Origin: Norana najaformis
Lineage: Eukaryota > Annelida > Clitellata > Crassiclitellata > Hormogastridae
NCBI GenBank assembly: GCA_964023275.1
Contig: OZ029914.1
Span: forward strand, 31,069,351 to 31,133,350
Length of the DNA stretch: 64,000 bases
Direction: 5' to 3'
The translations under genes and the position numbers were made by a program. The notes beneath the pieces are model-generated. The model did no database searches. It worked only from the letters and a program-made list of their open reading frames with translations, and had not been told where the DNA came from. Below, piece after piece: positions 46,001-61,000 of this stretch; the first letter of the stretch is position 1, and each line of letters begins with the position of its first letter.

Positions 46001-49000
46001 GGTTGATAATGGCAGTGCTATTTATGCAGGGCTAACTCCCACATTATCCAACTGCAGCATAACTTGAATGCTGCTCCCTGGTTCACTGGAGGTACATCTA
46101 GGTTTGGGGTCATATCTGGCTTCATGCAAGAGGAACTGAACTGGTTGCCGGTGCAAAAACATTGTTTTTAAGGTCTTGATGCTAATGCATAATTGCCTGG
46201 TGGGCTTTGCTCCATCTTATCTCAGGCAGTTGTGAGTCTCAGTCTTGTCCATTCCTGGCCATTGATCCGTTCACTCTGCTGCACAGTGTGACCTGGTAGT
46301 TCCCCTGGCCTGAACTTGCATAGAAGTTTTGTTGAACTTTCTGGAATAGGCTGCCTAGCTCTCTATGACAAGAGCACCTTAGTCTTTCTTTTCATCTATT
46401 CTGTAAGTGCTTGAAAACCTTTTTGTTCGATCCTGGTTTTCTTTTGTTTGGTTGGAAGCACCTCTAGCAAGTCTCTCTTGAAGAGGTGCTACATAAATCT
46501 TCAATTACCACCATCAATACCACCACTGCCACATCTATCTATATCACTACTCATCAATATCATTCATATTCATGATCATTATCTTCATCTTTAACACCAC
46601 AAAACCTTCTTTATCATCATCAATATATATTTATATATACAAATATTAGCATCATTCATAATTTTCAACAACTATCCCTGACATCACCTGCAGCTGAAGC
46701 CAGAGCAGTGCTAAACTCTATCAATCACCTGATAAATTGGAAATGAGCAGGGTCGAGGCCAAATAGTTGCTATATAAAACTGTGTACATTTATATTTTAT
46801 CAGTCACTATCAATATCAGTTGAACACTGCATCACTTTTCATAAAGCAGCTGCCACCAATGACCAAAATCTTCTCAAAAGTGTTCAAAATCCATCTTTTT
46901 CAAGTAATTATTTTAAAAAAATTAAACTTAACCTAGGCAACTGGAGGTCCCACATGAAGTTAAATAATTAAGCTTCGGTTCACAGGATTAAACATACAGT
47001 GGGTGTACTATTTAAAAAAAGAACTAATTTTTAAAGACTTTACTGATAACCAAAACAAACATTCTGTCAACCAATAACAACTGTAGTTATGCAATTTATT
47101 TCACAAGAACATAATGTTGTAACGTAGCATATCTTCTAATACACAATTACAGCTGGCCATGCCATGCACAGATGCAATTCATACATAAGTTTTCAACCAC
47201 TTATCCTGTTGTTCTCTATTACTGCTATATTGTTATTAATTAAATAGTCAGCAATATTAATATATTCTTTAATATTTATTTTCATGTGCCCCAACCCTAA
47301 GTACCAGTAAGCTTCCTTGAGTGAGCAAATCTCAATTAAAACTGTTCGTCTGTTTCTACATGCCACTCTTTCAAACCTTACAGTCACTTTCACACGGTAC
47401 CTTTTCATCACTCTGTTCAGGGTTCAAATCTTGAGTGAATCTGCCAAGCATACAATCAGTGCAAGTAAGTTACCTAGTCCCAAGCCAAAGTCTGTCCTTC
47501 ATTTGTCAAATGATACCAGGCGCACCAAAAATCAGTATTGTTGAATTTCTAGATAAGTGTAGTTGTTAAGCTCCATTTATGACAATCCTAGTAAATAATC
47601 TAAATCTATTAACTTAAAACCATTCAGTCTGGTGGTGTTTTTGCAAGTACAAGACTTATCCTGAAAGAGTGTCATATAAACTAACACTGGTTGAATTCTA
47701 AGTCATAACTACATGTAAGTTAACTGGAGTAACCATCCATTTAATTTGTTTGCAGTATGCTCTGTTTACTATGGCAGTGCTCCATTTATCATAAATGTTA
47801 AAACTGCAAATATGATATTTGTATGTTCTCCATTTGATTTCTAGCTTATCATACCCAAGATGTATGCTCTTTCTTTACGGAATTTAGTGCATGTCACAAC
47901 TTTACTCATTCTACTTGCTCTGTAAGTCAGGTTTCTTAGTACCCCAAGTATACTCAAAGCTTTTACTCGAAAGTTGTATGTACTCTTACTACGAATACGC
48001 TCTGACTAGTAATTTCAACTTTACTCAAAGTGCACTCCAGGCTAAAGTGGAATGCAGCCGTTACGACCAATGCAGGACAACAGCAAACTCTGATGACAAT
48101 ATACCCTGCTTGTTTATTTCTTACAATGGTAACACATTTGAAGTCCGATCGGACGTACGATGTTCCTTGGCACAGCGACCACAAATCCATCACCATTTTC
48201 ACTACCAGGAACTGACTAAAGTGCAAAGGTGTTTACAATTAGCAGGAGGACTCAAATGTAAGATCCTGAGCTTTCAGGAAATGAAGCACAGACTTTGTCT
48301 TGTAAGCGCTGAATGGGAAATCTCTTTGATTGTCACTTGCAACAAATATAAAATGAAGAAACAGTGCAATCAACTGTAACATTTGGTAACCTGTTCTCTT
48401 GCTGATGGTGGTGCAGAAGTGCCAGAGGCAATCAGATTCGATCAGCAGCATTTCAACAAACAATATGTCGTCTTATCTTCTCGAAGATATGTGTAAGTTA
48501 CTCTGTGCGGTCAAGTAAACCATGTAAGGGACACCCCAAAGCAGTATTATTAGTGGCAGGTCAGCATCTCACGTTCAAAAAGGCCAGCTGTAAAGAACTT
48601 GGGCTTCAAATGGAGCAGAACTCAGAAATGCAATTGAACAGTAGAGGTTTGAGAACAATGATTCATCAGCAGTAATGTTTTCAGCCTTTTCATCACTTTG
48701 TTCAGGGTTTGAAACTTTGAGTCAAGATGAGTCAATCCATGCAAGTATGTTACCCAGACGCAAGACAAAGTCTGTGCTTCATTTGTTGAAAGCTCAGGAC
48801 TTTACATTGGCGCCCTCCTCCTAATTATAAACACCCTTGCACTTTGTTCACAGTAATTTTTGTTGGGGACTGAACCCTTATATGGGTCACAGTCTGTTCA
48901 AACTCTATGGAATATTGCCATAAAGCCCATGGCTTAACACTCAGTGTTCCACATGACTACTAAATTTTAAAAAATTCAATCCAGATTTTAATGAAATAAT

Positions 49001-52000
49001 GCTCTACAAATGTGTATAATTAAGAAATTATTAGTCCTTTTCGGAAACAAGGCTCACATAAGAATAGTCAGAAGAAGTGAAAACACAAAAAGTGAAAACA
49101 AGAACATATAAGCATTAGCTGGAATGGCAGACCTACCGGAGACACCACAATGTCAAGTGTAATTAAGAACTTGCAAATACTAAACTCCTACAGTCTGAAT
49201 TTGCAGACAGCATTATTTGATCAGAAAATACATAATTGATGATGCAGGCACCAAATCGCATTCTGATTACACTGTTATGCTTCTAAAATACAGAGCATCA
49301 TGATTACAGACGCTACTTGTGTTGGATGAAAATGACTGAGCAAAGACTAAGATGAAAGCGAGTGATCCCGGCAAGGTAAATTTATTTTGAGATGAAGGAA
49401 AGCCTGAAACCTTCCGAAAGTATGATAGATGATGTCTGCAACTAATGGCTCCAGGACCAAGCGACAAGGTCATGCGACCAGAGGACAGGATCAGCGAGGT
49501 TCATGACTATGACAGAAGTGCTTTAGATGTACGAAGTATGTGAGTGCATCTGTGATGCAAAGAAAATGATTGCCATGCTAAATTGACAGTGGCACGTGTC
49601 CAGCGTCATATGTTACAATATCTTCAACATAAGAAATCTGATTTAAAAGACAATACCTACATTTATTATTAATTAGCAACTTCTAATGCGCCAGTGTCTA
49701 ATGCACAAGGCATCAACCGATGGCACACCAAAACCAAGCCACAATCAGGTCGATATCCAGGAGGTCAGTCCGCACGACAGAGAGGCAGCCTATGGTGGAT
49801 AAGCAATTTGAAACAGGTAAGTTTTAAGTTGAGAACGAAATGACAGGAGCGACTGAGCAGAACGAACAGACACAGGGAGGGAATTCCAAAATTTTGGTCC
49901 AGCAACCGAAAATGCTCGTTTACCAAGAACAGTTCTAGCCCAAGGTATGACCAGAGAAAGACAATCAGATGACCTTGCAGAATAATGGTAAGTCTGGGGA
50001 ATAAGGATTGATTTCAGGTATTGTGGTTGGCCATAGTTCAATGTTTTATAAACCGTAAGTCCTAATTTGAAACAAATCCTTTGCTGAACAGGAAGCCAAT
50101 GTAAAGATTTAAGCACAGGCGTTATATGCTCATATTTAGAAGTATTTGTTATGGCTCTAGCCAAGGAGTTCTGAACTCTTTGGAGTTTCTGCATGTTTGA
50201 TTTAGTAATACCAACAAGAATGGAGTTACAATAGTCAAGACGACTGGAGACCAATGCGTTAGCTAAGGATATTCTGGAAGACATGGGGACATAATGCCTA
50301 ATTCTGCGTATGTCTCGAATATACATATATGATGACTTACAAATACCATTTACATAGTTTGTGAGGGACATGGTTGAATCAAAAACAACACCCAAGTCAC
50401 GAGCAGTATCAGTCATCTCAATCAGTGAATCACCCAGTTTTACAGATTTAAGCCATTCGAATTTCTTAAGTTGCTGAGGAGTGCCAAGCAGTAGAAATTC
50501 AGTCTTCGAGGGGTTAAGGAGAAGTTTATTTGCTGCCATCCAAGACTGCAGCTCTTCAAAGGCATCAGACAACAGCTGCACAGACGAGTGACATCATAAT
50601 ATAGAGCATGAAAAATGTATGAAGGAAAATGGCTTCAATGAAGGAATAAATCAAGTGCGTTACAGATGAACCAGCATGTACATATTCGGGGACTTGAAAA
50701 GTCCATACTGAGCAGAATTTTAAAAACTAGTCTAAATGATTCATTTCTCAAGCAGCTGCATTTTCATTAAACTGCAGGCTACATGCATGCACACAAATCT
50801 GAGGCATTGCTTCATTTTGCACCAATGGAAAACATTGTTTTGAATACATATGTATGGAATCCATCAGAATCTGTGTACTGATACAGTATGTTGCCATATT
50901 TTGGATACTAGTGTGTTGATGCAAGCACTGATATCTTGCATTATTTTGCATTTCATGTGATGAATTATTCTGAAAGCATGTACTGACGCGTTGCATCATT
51001 TTGCATACTCAAATAAATTATTATTCCGACTGTATGCACTGACAGAAGTACTAGTCAGAATTGCAAAGGCGATAGCAACAACGAAAGCTATGGATAAGAT
51101 CTGGAAAAGCAAAGCCATAAAACTGGAGACAAAACTGAGTGTTCTGAAAATATGTTTTCAGTAGCATGTTATATGGTTGTGAGGCTAGTGTAATAACAAA
51201 AGATGTTGGAAGAAAGATACTGGCCTTTGAGAGAAAATGCTATAGGAAGATTATGAAAATAGGATGGGCACAAAAGGTGAGCAATGCCGAACTATATAGA
51301 CGGATACATCTCAAAGAGAACTTGATGCAGAAGTTAGTTCAGAGGAAAGTGGGATTATTTGGTCACTTATGTAGAATGAGCAATGATAGGAAGATCAAGA
51401 CATTAGTGTTCAAAATGATGGATGGACCAAACAAGAGAGGATGACCCCATAAATAATGGGCAGAACACCATTCCAGGAGCTGAGCCACACCACACTGGAA
51501 AGACAACAGTGGAGGAACACAGTGAGAACGGCATCAGACACCTACAGGCGTTGAGCCCATGGTTTACGATGATGATGATGACGATGACGTACTGATATGT
51601 GGCATTATCGTGCATATTCCTATATCACAGTATTTCACAAACTCAGGCATATCTGATGCATAGCATAATGTATAGTAAAATGTAAATATGTGACTTTATT
51701 AGCAGATGCAATGCACTTTATGTCATATGGCGTTTTATATGTAATAAAAAATTTGTAATGTCTAACTAAGTTGTATTATTTTAAGCTTATTATGATCAGA
51801 GGACCAAGCAACAAACATTAAGACCTAGTAGTCAAGTGTAAAAGATTTTGCTAAATGAATCTAAGTTTTCCTTTAACTCCTGTTCGAATTGTTACTCAGC
51901 ATACTCACTGTGGTACCAAAGGAATCCTTTATCATTGTCATCATCATCATCATCATCAATATCATCAGCATCATCATCATCATCACCACCACCAGTCAAA

Positions 52001-55000
52001 CCTAATTACTTCTATAGCATCGTTATCATAATACACAGGGCATCAACTGATGGTTGCTTAAAATGAAACCACAATTAACAATTTTAATATGTTCAATCGA
52101 AAACTGGACTTCTCCAGTTTTTCAGGAAAACCACTCCTCTCCAGGTAAATCAGAATACAGGCTAGAGTGGGTAAGCAAGTTGAAAATGATGGGCTCAGAT
52201 GTGAATGGCATTAAATAATTGACAGAATGCAAGCAACTAGGTAGCAAATTCAAATGCTTCAAACTGAGCCACTGAGAATGCCTCAGAGCCCAACAAATGT
52301 CCAGATGTAAGGTACAACAAGAATCAAAGTGTCGGCTGACTGAGTAAAACATAATTGCTGGTATGAGGGGCAAGCGATAAAGCAAGATTGGTCAGCTAGT
52401 TTAAATACTGCATCTTTTAAAACATCACAAAATGTTACATTTGAATCATTGTCATTGTCATTGTCCAGCTCCTCCTCCTCTTCCTCCTCCTCTTCCTCCT
52501 CATCTACATATGGGTGTTTGAAGACACTAGATATAGCATTTTAAAGCACTTCACAAAAGTGCTGCAAGCATGACTTTCTAACTGTGCCAAGGAAAATGCA
52601 TTATTTCTGCACACTCACAAGTTGAATGCTCATTGTTAAACTGATGCTACAAAAGTGTCTTAAAATCTTATCCTCCATATATAATCCTTTGCCTATAAAA
52701 ATGTTTAAAAAATTTATCCTTTGCTGTGTTCTCAAATACCCAAGAGCTTCCCAGTTTATTCTTCTTCTTCCAAGAAATTTGTTGGCTACTCGGTAACTGA
52801 TAAATTTCTTCAAACTAATTCTTCACCTCCTACCTTTCACTACTTTCAGCCAACAAATCTTGCAGAGGTTTGCACACTCATCGTTTCTTCACCTAACAAA
52901 AAAGCCCTCTCCTTGACACCTTAGGTCTTAGGTCTCTTATGAAAGAGTGCTTTGATGTCCTGGGTCCAACCATTACATGAATAATCAATTTCTCACTGTT
53001 TTTACTCATGCCGAGGTTCATTCTCTCCTAGAGTAACCTTCTCTCAATCCCAGCGACCTGTCTAATTACCGTCCCATCTCAACTTTAAATTGTGTATCTA
53101 AAATTCTTGAGCAGCTAGTTATGAATCATATGCAAACTCACCTATCTTCCTACTCACTAATATCTCTCCATCAGTCTGCAGACTGTATGTTTCATTCAAC
53201 TGAGCCTGCCCTTCTCGCTATTCATAACGACATCACGTGTTCTATGGATAAGGGCAAGGCAAAAGTACTAGTTCATGCTTAGTCCGCTGCCGTTGATGCT
53301 GTGGGACCATTCTCTTCTTTTGCATTGTCTCCAGCAATGGTTTGGGGCGCATGGTCCTGCACGCTCCATACATTGGTCTCTAGTCATCTTCATTACTTTA
53401 AATTGCTGCTTACTGGTATCACAAAGTCAAATATTCAGAAACCCCAAAGAGTTGAGAACAATTTGGCTAGGGCCATAACTAATACGTCAAAATATGAGCA
53501 TATGACCTCTGTACTTAAATCCTTGCAAATGGCTTCCTGTTAAGCAATAGGTTTGTTTCAAATTGGGGCTCAGAGTTGATAAAATGTTGAGCTCTGGCCA
53601 TCCAGAAAACCTGAAATCAGTCCTCATTCTCAAGACCTACTCAATCAGTTCACCTGACTGCCTTTTTCTGGTGATACCTAAGACTAGAACGGCTTTTGGT
53701 GAATAGTCTTTTTTGGTTGCAGGACCTAGATTTTGAAGCTCTCTTCCTGTATCTGTGCATTCTGCTCAGTTGCTTGTGTCATTTCGTTCTCAACATAAAA
53801 CTTACCTTTTTCAAACTGCTTATCTACCAAAGGCTGCCTCTCTGTCTTAATGGACTGATATTCTGAATACTGACCTGATTGCAGCTTGGTTTTGGTGCAC
53901 CATCAGTTGATGCCTTGTGCATTAGACACCAGCATGACAGAAGTTATTAATTAACCAATACCACCAGCAGGTACCGATAATACTACTGTAATACCAATAA
54001 AATTTACTAGTAGTAATAATACGAGTAACAGTAATAAAGACATACTTATCCATCCATTTTCCGTGGAATTCTGCAAAGCACCAGCACTGCCTCGGCATGC
54101 CATAAAAGTCACGGGCGTTCAGCCAGAAAACCTAATTTTTCTCGTGTTCAGTGAATGAATTAGAAGACCACAATGAACAGAGAAATGGCTACACTTCCAC
54201 AGAGTGGAGCAGGATGACTTGAGAAAAACCTGCCTACCTGCCTTAATAAACCAAGATGATAGCTTCCATATTCAGACATAAACATATGTCTTGAAGCACT
54301 TCATTTGCGACTTAACAGATTATTAAAATGAGATTCAATCAAACAATCAATACTTTTTTCACGGATACGAATTGATTTTTAAATTTTAATTTCTCTTATT
54401 AACAGCTCAACACTCTCCCTGGCCATACATTTCTTTCAAACTACCTTTCCTGTCACATCTAAAATCTAGGATAAATTTTTATATGAATCTTCTGAATTTT
54501 CTGTTGGCTGATATGCTTTAAATGATAGCCACAGTCGAAAGACATCTGAGATCATCGTCAATATTCTTGACACAATATTTACATTTTTAATAGATATATG
54601 GGTAGTTATTTAACATATACATAGAGGTCTTTTACGACATGGTTCTCAGGTGTGATCCACTCTGAAAAGAAACAATACTGAACATGAAGTTGTTTAAGGA
54701 ACGTACGATTACAGAAGATAGAATTTTGTAAAATAAAATATTGTAATGTAAACTATGATGTAAAAAAGGCTACACGAAGGCCTCTGAGAATTTTGAATGG
54801 TCTAATCACCAGTGGGGATAGGTTATCAATCTGTAACAAAATTAAGAGAAAGTCTTAGATGTATGAATTAATGCATCACGGTGCACCGATTATGAGCTCA
54901 TAGTGCATGCCCAACACTGATGAAGAATTGACAGTTCATGCCAAGCCATGCAACCCATCTCTGAATGCATTCATGCAGTTCAAAATGCAAGATTTCCTGC

Positions 55001-58000
55001 GATAAAAATCACGATAGTACAGACAGAACCAAACGCAAAACTCGACAGTGTGTTTCTGTTCTCTGTTCAATAAATCACCCAGGAAATCAGGAAGAAAGCG
55101 TAAAGGAATCATCTGATTAAAGGCTGACAAGAATTAAGAGTAAAGGATTAAACCGTGTGACCTGATTTGATGTCGGCCAGAACGAAGCTGAACAGAAAAC
55201 GATTCTCGATCAGGTGTCAGTTGATTAGAAGAGAAGCAGAATGAAAACAGTTCCAGGATGACTGGCCAAAAGTGAAGTGGAATAAGTGTGGGCAAATCAA
55301 TACATGATCAGTTGATTAAAAGCGGAGGAAGAGACTTCAGGCTGTAGTTCGTTCATTCCACATAACATTCTGATTTCAACTCCGGCAGTGTCTTATATTC
55401 AGGTGGCATTGCCATCATGTCGTACAAATGGTCACAAATGAAAAATCAATTGAAAACACACTGCTGACGCTTGTGTCATTTTAGTCAAAACGTTAATTCA
55501 AGCTGCAGAAAGGAATACCTAATAACAGAATCAAAGCAAATGAAGCAAGCAATCCAAACACTAATTGAACATTAACTAAAGCATTCAAAATTTAAGAAGC
55601 ACACTGCAGATGAGAATCAAATTAAAGCATAACAAAGAGACAAAAAACATAAATTAGCCAACTGAGACGACTAAACTTAAGCTTTAAGTCCAAATGTTAA
55701 CAGGAAGATAAATGCACTGAATTTCAACTCGGTGTTTCTTTCCAAAATGCAACTTATGCACAGCATATACATATCCATACAAAAACAGCATCAAATGAAC
55801 ACATAAATACCAATACAAATCACATATACAACTCATATAATGAATTTTACATACTCAAATAACTGTCATACACACATACATTTGTTAACCTTATATATAG
55901 CAATACATACACATATATATGTGACTGTGTATAATATAGCTTATATATAAAGTACTAGACAAAAGATGGATTTATCTCACACACATCACATGGCTGTTAT
56001 ACAGATGTAAGAAAACATGTATTATTACACTTCTGTAAAACGTGCACCCAATTGTTAAATCAGACACACAGAAAGCCTAAGGACAAACAGTGTTAGAATG
56101 CTCAAGATGCACAGAAGAGACGATTCAGAAATGTCTTTGCTGTGTTCTGGTTCCATGCAACATGCCATGGGTTTCACAGAAGATAAACATGCAGAAACAC
56201 AGACTAGGAAAATCCCCAACTGGTAATTAATCCGGCTAACCCTACCTTGGCCTGTGAAAGCAGTCGAAGAAGCAGGCAGAGAAATGAAAATTAAACAATT
56301 TAATGGTGCAGAACAGCTGACAGTTAAGGTCTGGACTTCTTGGCCTCACATCTTGGCCTCACATCTTGGCCTCATAGAAACATCATAAACTGACTCAAAC
56401 CTCAATCTGACCTCAACTTCATCCTAATCTCCTTCAGAACTTGAACCAGGTATCATTTTCACCATGACTCAATCACAACCTCAATCTACCTCAACCTACC
56501 TAAACAGTTATTCTTCCCCTCACCTGAACCAAATCAAATCAAGAATTTTACATTGACTAAGACATTGTTTGCTGCCCTAACATCATCTGGAAACAGACTC
56601 AGAATTCATTTCGATCTTGACCTTATTCAGAGATTTATTGCGCTTTAGCTGCACAATTAAATGCTACAGACGTTCAGCTCTTGCAGGCAACTTGTTTGCT
56701 AGCTGTTCCCTACAGTAAACACTTCTACACTTACCTACACTCAATCGCACCCTACACAAAACAAGACATATCTCTTGTTTTGATAAAGTGACCACCAACA
56801 CCTAAGATGTCCACTTAATCGAATGCAACGATTGCCTCATGCCGAGCTTGATCGGCATCCTCACATAGATTCATCAGTGCTGCTCAAAAACCTGCATCTT
56901 CTCAATAACATTGCGTAATGCGATGTCATGGGTGATTTATATAGCAACTCAACATGAAAATGACTCCAGTGGACTCAAAATATTCACTGGCCTTTAGAAG
57001 AAGTTTCCTTGAAAATACATTTTCTGCTAAAAAACCTATTTGAGAGTTATTAACTGAAAAGATATAAATAATCAGACATATATTTATAAATATATATTCA
57101 TACGGACATATATATTCTTATGTGTGTACATAAGTTCATACATACTGGTAAAACAACCAAACAAGCATACATACATACATACATACACACACATGCATAC
57201 ATATATTCATCAATTGTTATTGTTATTACGAAAAATTAGTCACACAGAAATGCAAATTCAAGGTGCAGAAATGTAGGTAGGGTTAGCCGGATTACTTATC
57301 AGTCACACACATCACACACACACACATCACACACACACAGGCACACACAAATACACACACAACACATACATACACACAAGGTAGGGTTAACCGGATTAAT
57401 TACTATATCCACACATATATACATACATGTATACATACTAGGGTGGAGCTTAAGATATAAGGGAAAAAAATTGATTTTTGAAAGTCTTACCCCCTAAAAG
57501 TGTTACTTTTAAGCTAAAAACATTACAGAAAAATTTTGAATAAAAAATATTTATATTTAGACGTAGCTCAGGTGTCTCAAAGTTGATGAAGTTCATGAAA
57601 TTTACTGAATTATGAGTGATCTGCTGATTAAATGGATTTGTTTCAAACTGGGACTTACAGTTTATAAACACTGAACTCTGGCCAACCACAATACTTAAAA
57701 TCAGTCCTTATTCCCCAGACTTACCATTATTATTCTGCAAGGTATCCGACTGTCTTTCTCTGGTCATACCTTGGGCTAGAACTGTTCTCGGTAAATGTGC
57801 CTTTTCGGTTGCTGGACCTAAATTCTGGAACTCTCTCCCTGTGTCTGTTCGTTCTGCTCAGTCGCTTCTGTCATTTCGCCCTCAACTTAAAACTTACCTG
57901 TTTCAAATTGCTTAGCCGCCTTAGGCTGCCTCTCTGTCTTATGGACTGACCTTCTGGATATTGACCTGGTTGTGGCTTGGCTTTGGTGCACCATTGGTTC

Positions 58001-61000
58001 ATGCCTTGTGCATTAGACACTGGTGCATTAGAAGTTTATTATTATTATTATTATTAAATGTTATTGCAAAAGCACACTTCATTAGCAATAACTTCTTATC
58101 AAAGCAAGGCTGAATTACAGATTGTGTGTGTTGTGATCTTAATGGGGGATTAGGGCCTTTATCTTTTGTTGACTGCCCTGCCAAAGTCTGTTGCCTGCTG
58201 TCTGGGTAAGACTGACGATGGTCTTCAACAACCTATAGCAGGAACTGGACCTGAGATTCAGCGCGTGTTGTCAGTCCACTAAACTCTTGGATCAGCACAA
58301 CTGCACATTCGGCATGATCGTTGACCACTTTCAGTGCTGTAACCATGTCTGCAATCTGCCTGAAGTCATCATGTTCCTCCCACGTCACAGAAAGAACTGC
58401 AAGAAATCCTGCTGGAAGCTCCATCATTTTGAACAGTAACACTGACTTTGTTATGGCAAAATCTTCTAGATTCTTGTTCTGGAATGATTGAAGGTCAACA
58501 CTTAGCCACTTGATATGATCTTGTTCTTGACGTGGATCTCCATTTTGCATGGCACTCACCATCAGTCTCTTTGTTGACAGACTGACCTGACTGTCGAAGA
58601 AAGCCAAGCCAACAAGTTCTGGGGACAAATACCACAAGTACTTATAAAATTTGGCTGATGCTGCTTTGGAGATTGCTGGATGGATTGCTGAGTCCTCTAG
58701 CAGAGATTTCAGCAGAAGAAAGTCTTTGTATAGAGCACTTGGTGCTAGAGGACAATAACCTGGCTTTCAGGTAAACACATGCAGCAAATAGTCACACATC
58801 ACACAGCCCCCTTTTTTCTCTTGGAGTCAGTGTGAACTGGGCTCAAAACATCCAGATCTTCAGACTGTAGATGACTTTGGACATCCAGCAAGCATGGTGC
58901 AAGGCTCCAGGTGACATGCATCTTACTCCTCTAGCGGTTACTGCACCAAGGAAGACAAGTACCAGTTCCAGGAATTCTCTGTAGTCATCTCACGGCTAAC
59001 TTTGCTCAAGATGCTTGTTACCGAACTCGATGGTGCTCTGCTTAATATCCACCATAAAACTTGCCATATCATCTGTTTCAATTCTTGCCTCACACTTTTC
59101 ACTGTCTGTGAATCCCCCAGATTCTTGAAAGCACTTAAAAGAGCAAGACTTCTGGCAAAGACGTTAACCCCATACATACTTGGGAGTTACATACTTTACC
59201 AATGATCAGTTCCATAATATGATGTCTGCATACCAGTGAAAGAAGCTCCTTACCAGGCTTTTGCTCCAGAAGGACACAAGTACCAGTAACTCGACCAGTG
59301 TTTGTGCAAGTGGTGTCAAAAACACTTAGCATGCCCCAGTCTTCAGTTGCCTCAAAGACAGCAGCAACTTGAGCTTCTCCTGTTCCAGAAGGAATCCTGG
59401 CAACACTGAGCAGCTAAGAAAAACCTTTACCAGAAACAAGCACCGGAAGACTGCCAAACTTCTCTTTTCCAGTCAAATCAGGAATAAGTTTGCTGTTCAA
59501 ATGTACAACCAGAGTAATGGAACCCTGAAATTCTGCCTCTAAACTTGCTGATCTCTGAGCTCGGTAATCTGCTCTCTGTCGTCAAATTGAGTCCCGAGTT
59601 TGAGCAAGGTCATCAATGTTTTAGCCTAGACTCTGCTTTTTCCACAATAACGAACGTTACCTTACGATCTGACATCTTTGTTCTGTCCAGAGCTGCTGCA
59701 AGTTGTGGTGTTACAATAGTAAGTAATTAAACTGGGCCAAATGTGTGAAGCAATAACTGATTAGTGAAGAAATACTTGAATGCGCATGATGACTTGAGAA
59801 AATGTCCATCACTGGACCAGTACTAGTAATTAGTTTTTCAACATGCCGGCCAGCGGCCTCAGCTTATGTAGTACGAGAAACTTCAGCATCGTTCAGCTAC
59901 CTCTAAATATTTATCAATAGCAGTCATATTTTGCCTGAATTTTTTTAAAGTATAGGAACAACATCTTTAGAGGGTAAGAAGATCATATTTCTCAGCTTCA
60001 AAAATAAGCTCCATCCTAATACATACATACATATACACATACATACATACATATACACATACATACATACATATACACATACATACATACATATATACAT
60101 ACATACAAATGAACTTCCACAGTGGGAAGCTCATAAATATCAAAGAAATAGGACCACTTTTAAGATTAAAAGGTCAGAAGCATTTGTGCTTAGATTGGAA
60201 AGCTAAGCATAGGCCTGGCATAGGCCATATCACATAAGACAACCATTAAAGCCAAAATATACTCTTAAGATAAACACCATCTCAAAAAAGCTGAAAAATT
60301 ACAAATTCACTTCCAGTTTAGCCCAGATTGAAATCTGTATTTAGGCCTAGAAGGACAACACCACCAACGTAGTTATCCAAGCTCACCTGCATTTATTTAT
60401 TTATTAACCGCCACTATCTAATGAATAAGCCTCAATCGATGGCGCTGAGTAGTTTTGAGTAAAGGACTTGCTCAAGGTATCTACACAGTAGCCGTCTAAG
60501 GGGAGGATCAAATCCGTACTATGAGCGTTACAAGCCGACTGCTCTAACCAGTTGGCTAGCTCATCCCACTTTCACTCATACACACACACACACATGCGTG
60601 TGTACATACACACACCAACACACCTATGTTTACTTACATCATCAATCAACTACTGAATGAGGCAGCCTTAATGCAAATTCATGAACTTTGAAACAAAATC
60701 TTGTTCACAAGTCAATGATTAATTGGCTAACAACATTTTAAGCACAATTTTTAGTTGTTGGCTCTTCTCAGAAGTTATGGGAAGCATGGACCCCAGCCAT
60801 CGGCCACTTAGTGTACTGTCTATGGTTTGATAAATTCACTGTCAAGTCAGACAAATGAGAGAGGGAAGGCCACCTGGCTGTTGAATGGCTTTTGTTAGTC
60901 ATAGGTTCTGATGAAACAGCCTCAGTCGAAAGCACACACCCCTCCACCTTACAATTATTCTGAAGGCAGCACTTGTGCTTTCAAGAGGGAGCTAAAAACA

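Noticed and set aside
47891..48379. 162-codon plus-strand frame with several Cys
   Set aside because: No splice sites in context, overlaps repeat family C at its end, and no recognisable domain.
57276..57400. Telomere-like TAGGGTTA words
   Set aside because: Only single occurrences within a short local repeat with CCGGATTA; no TTAGGG array.
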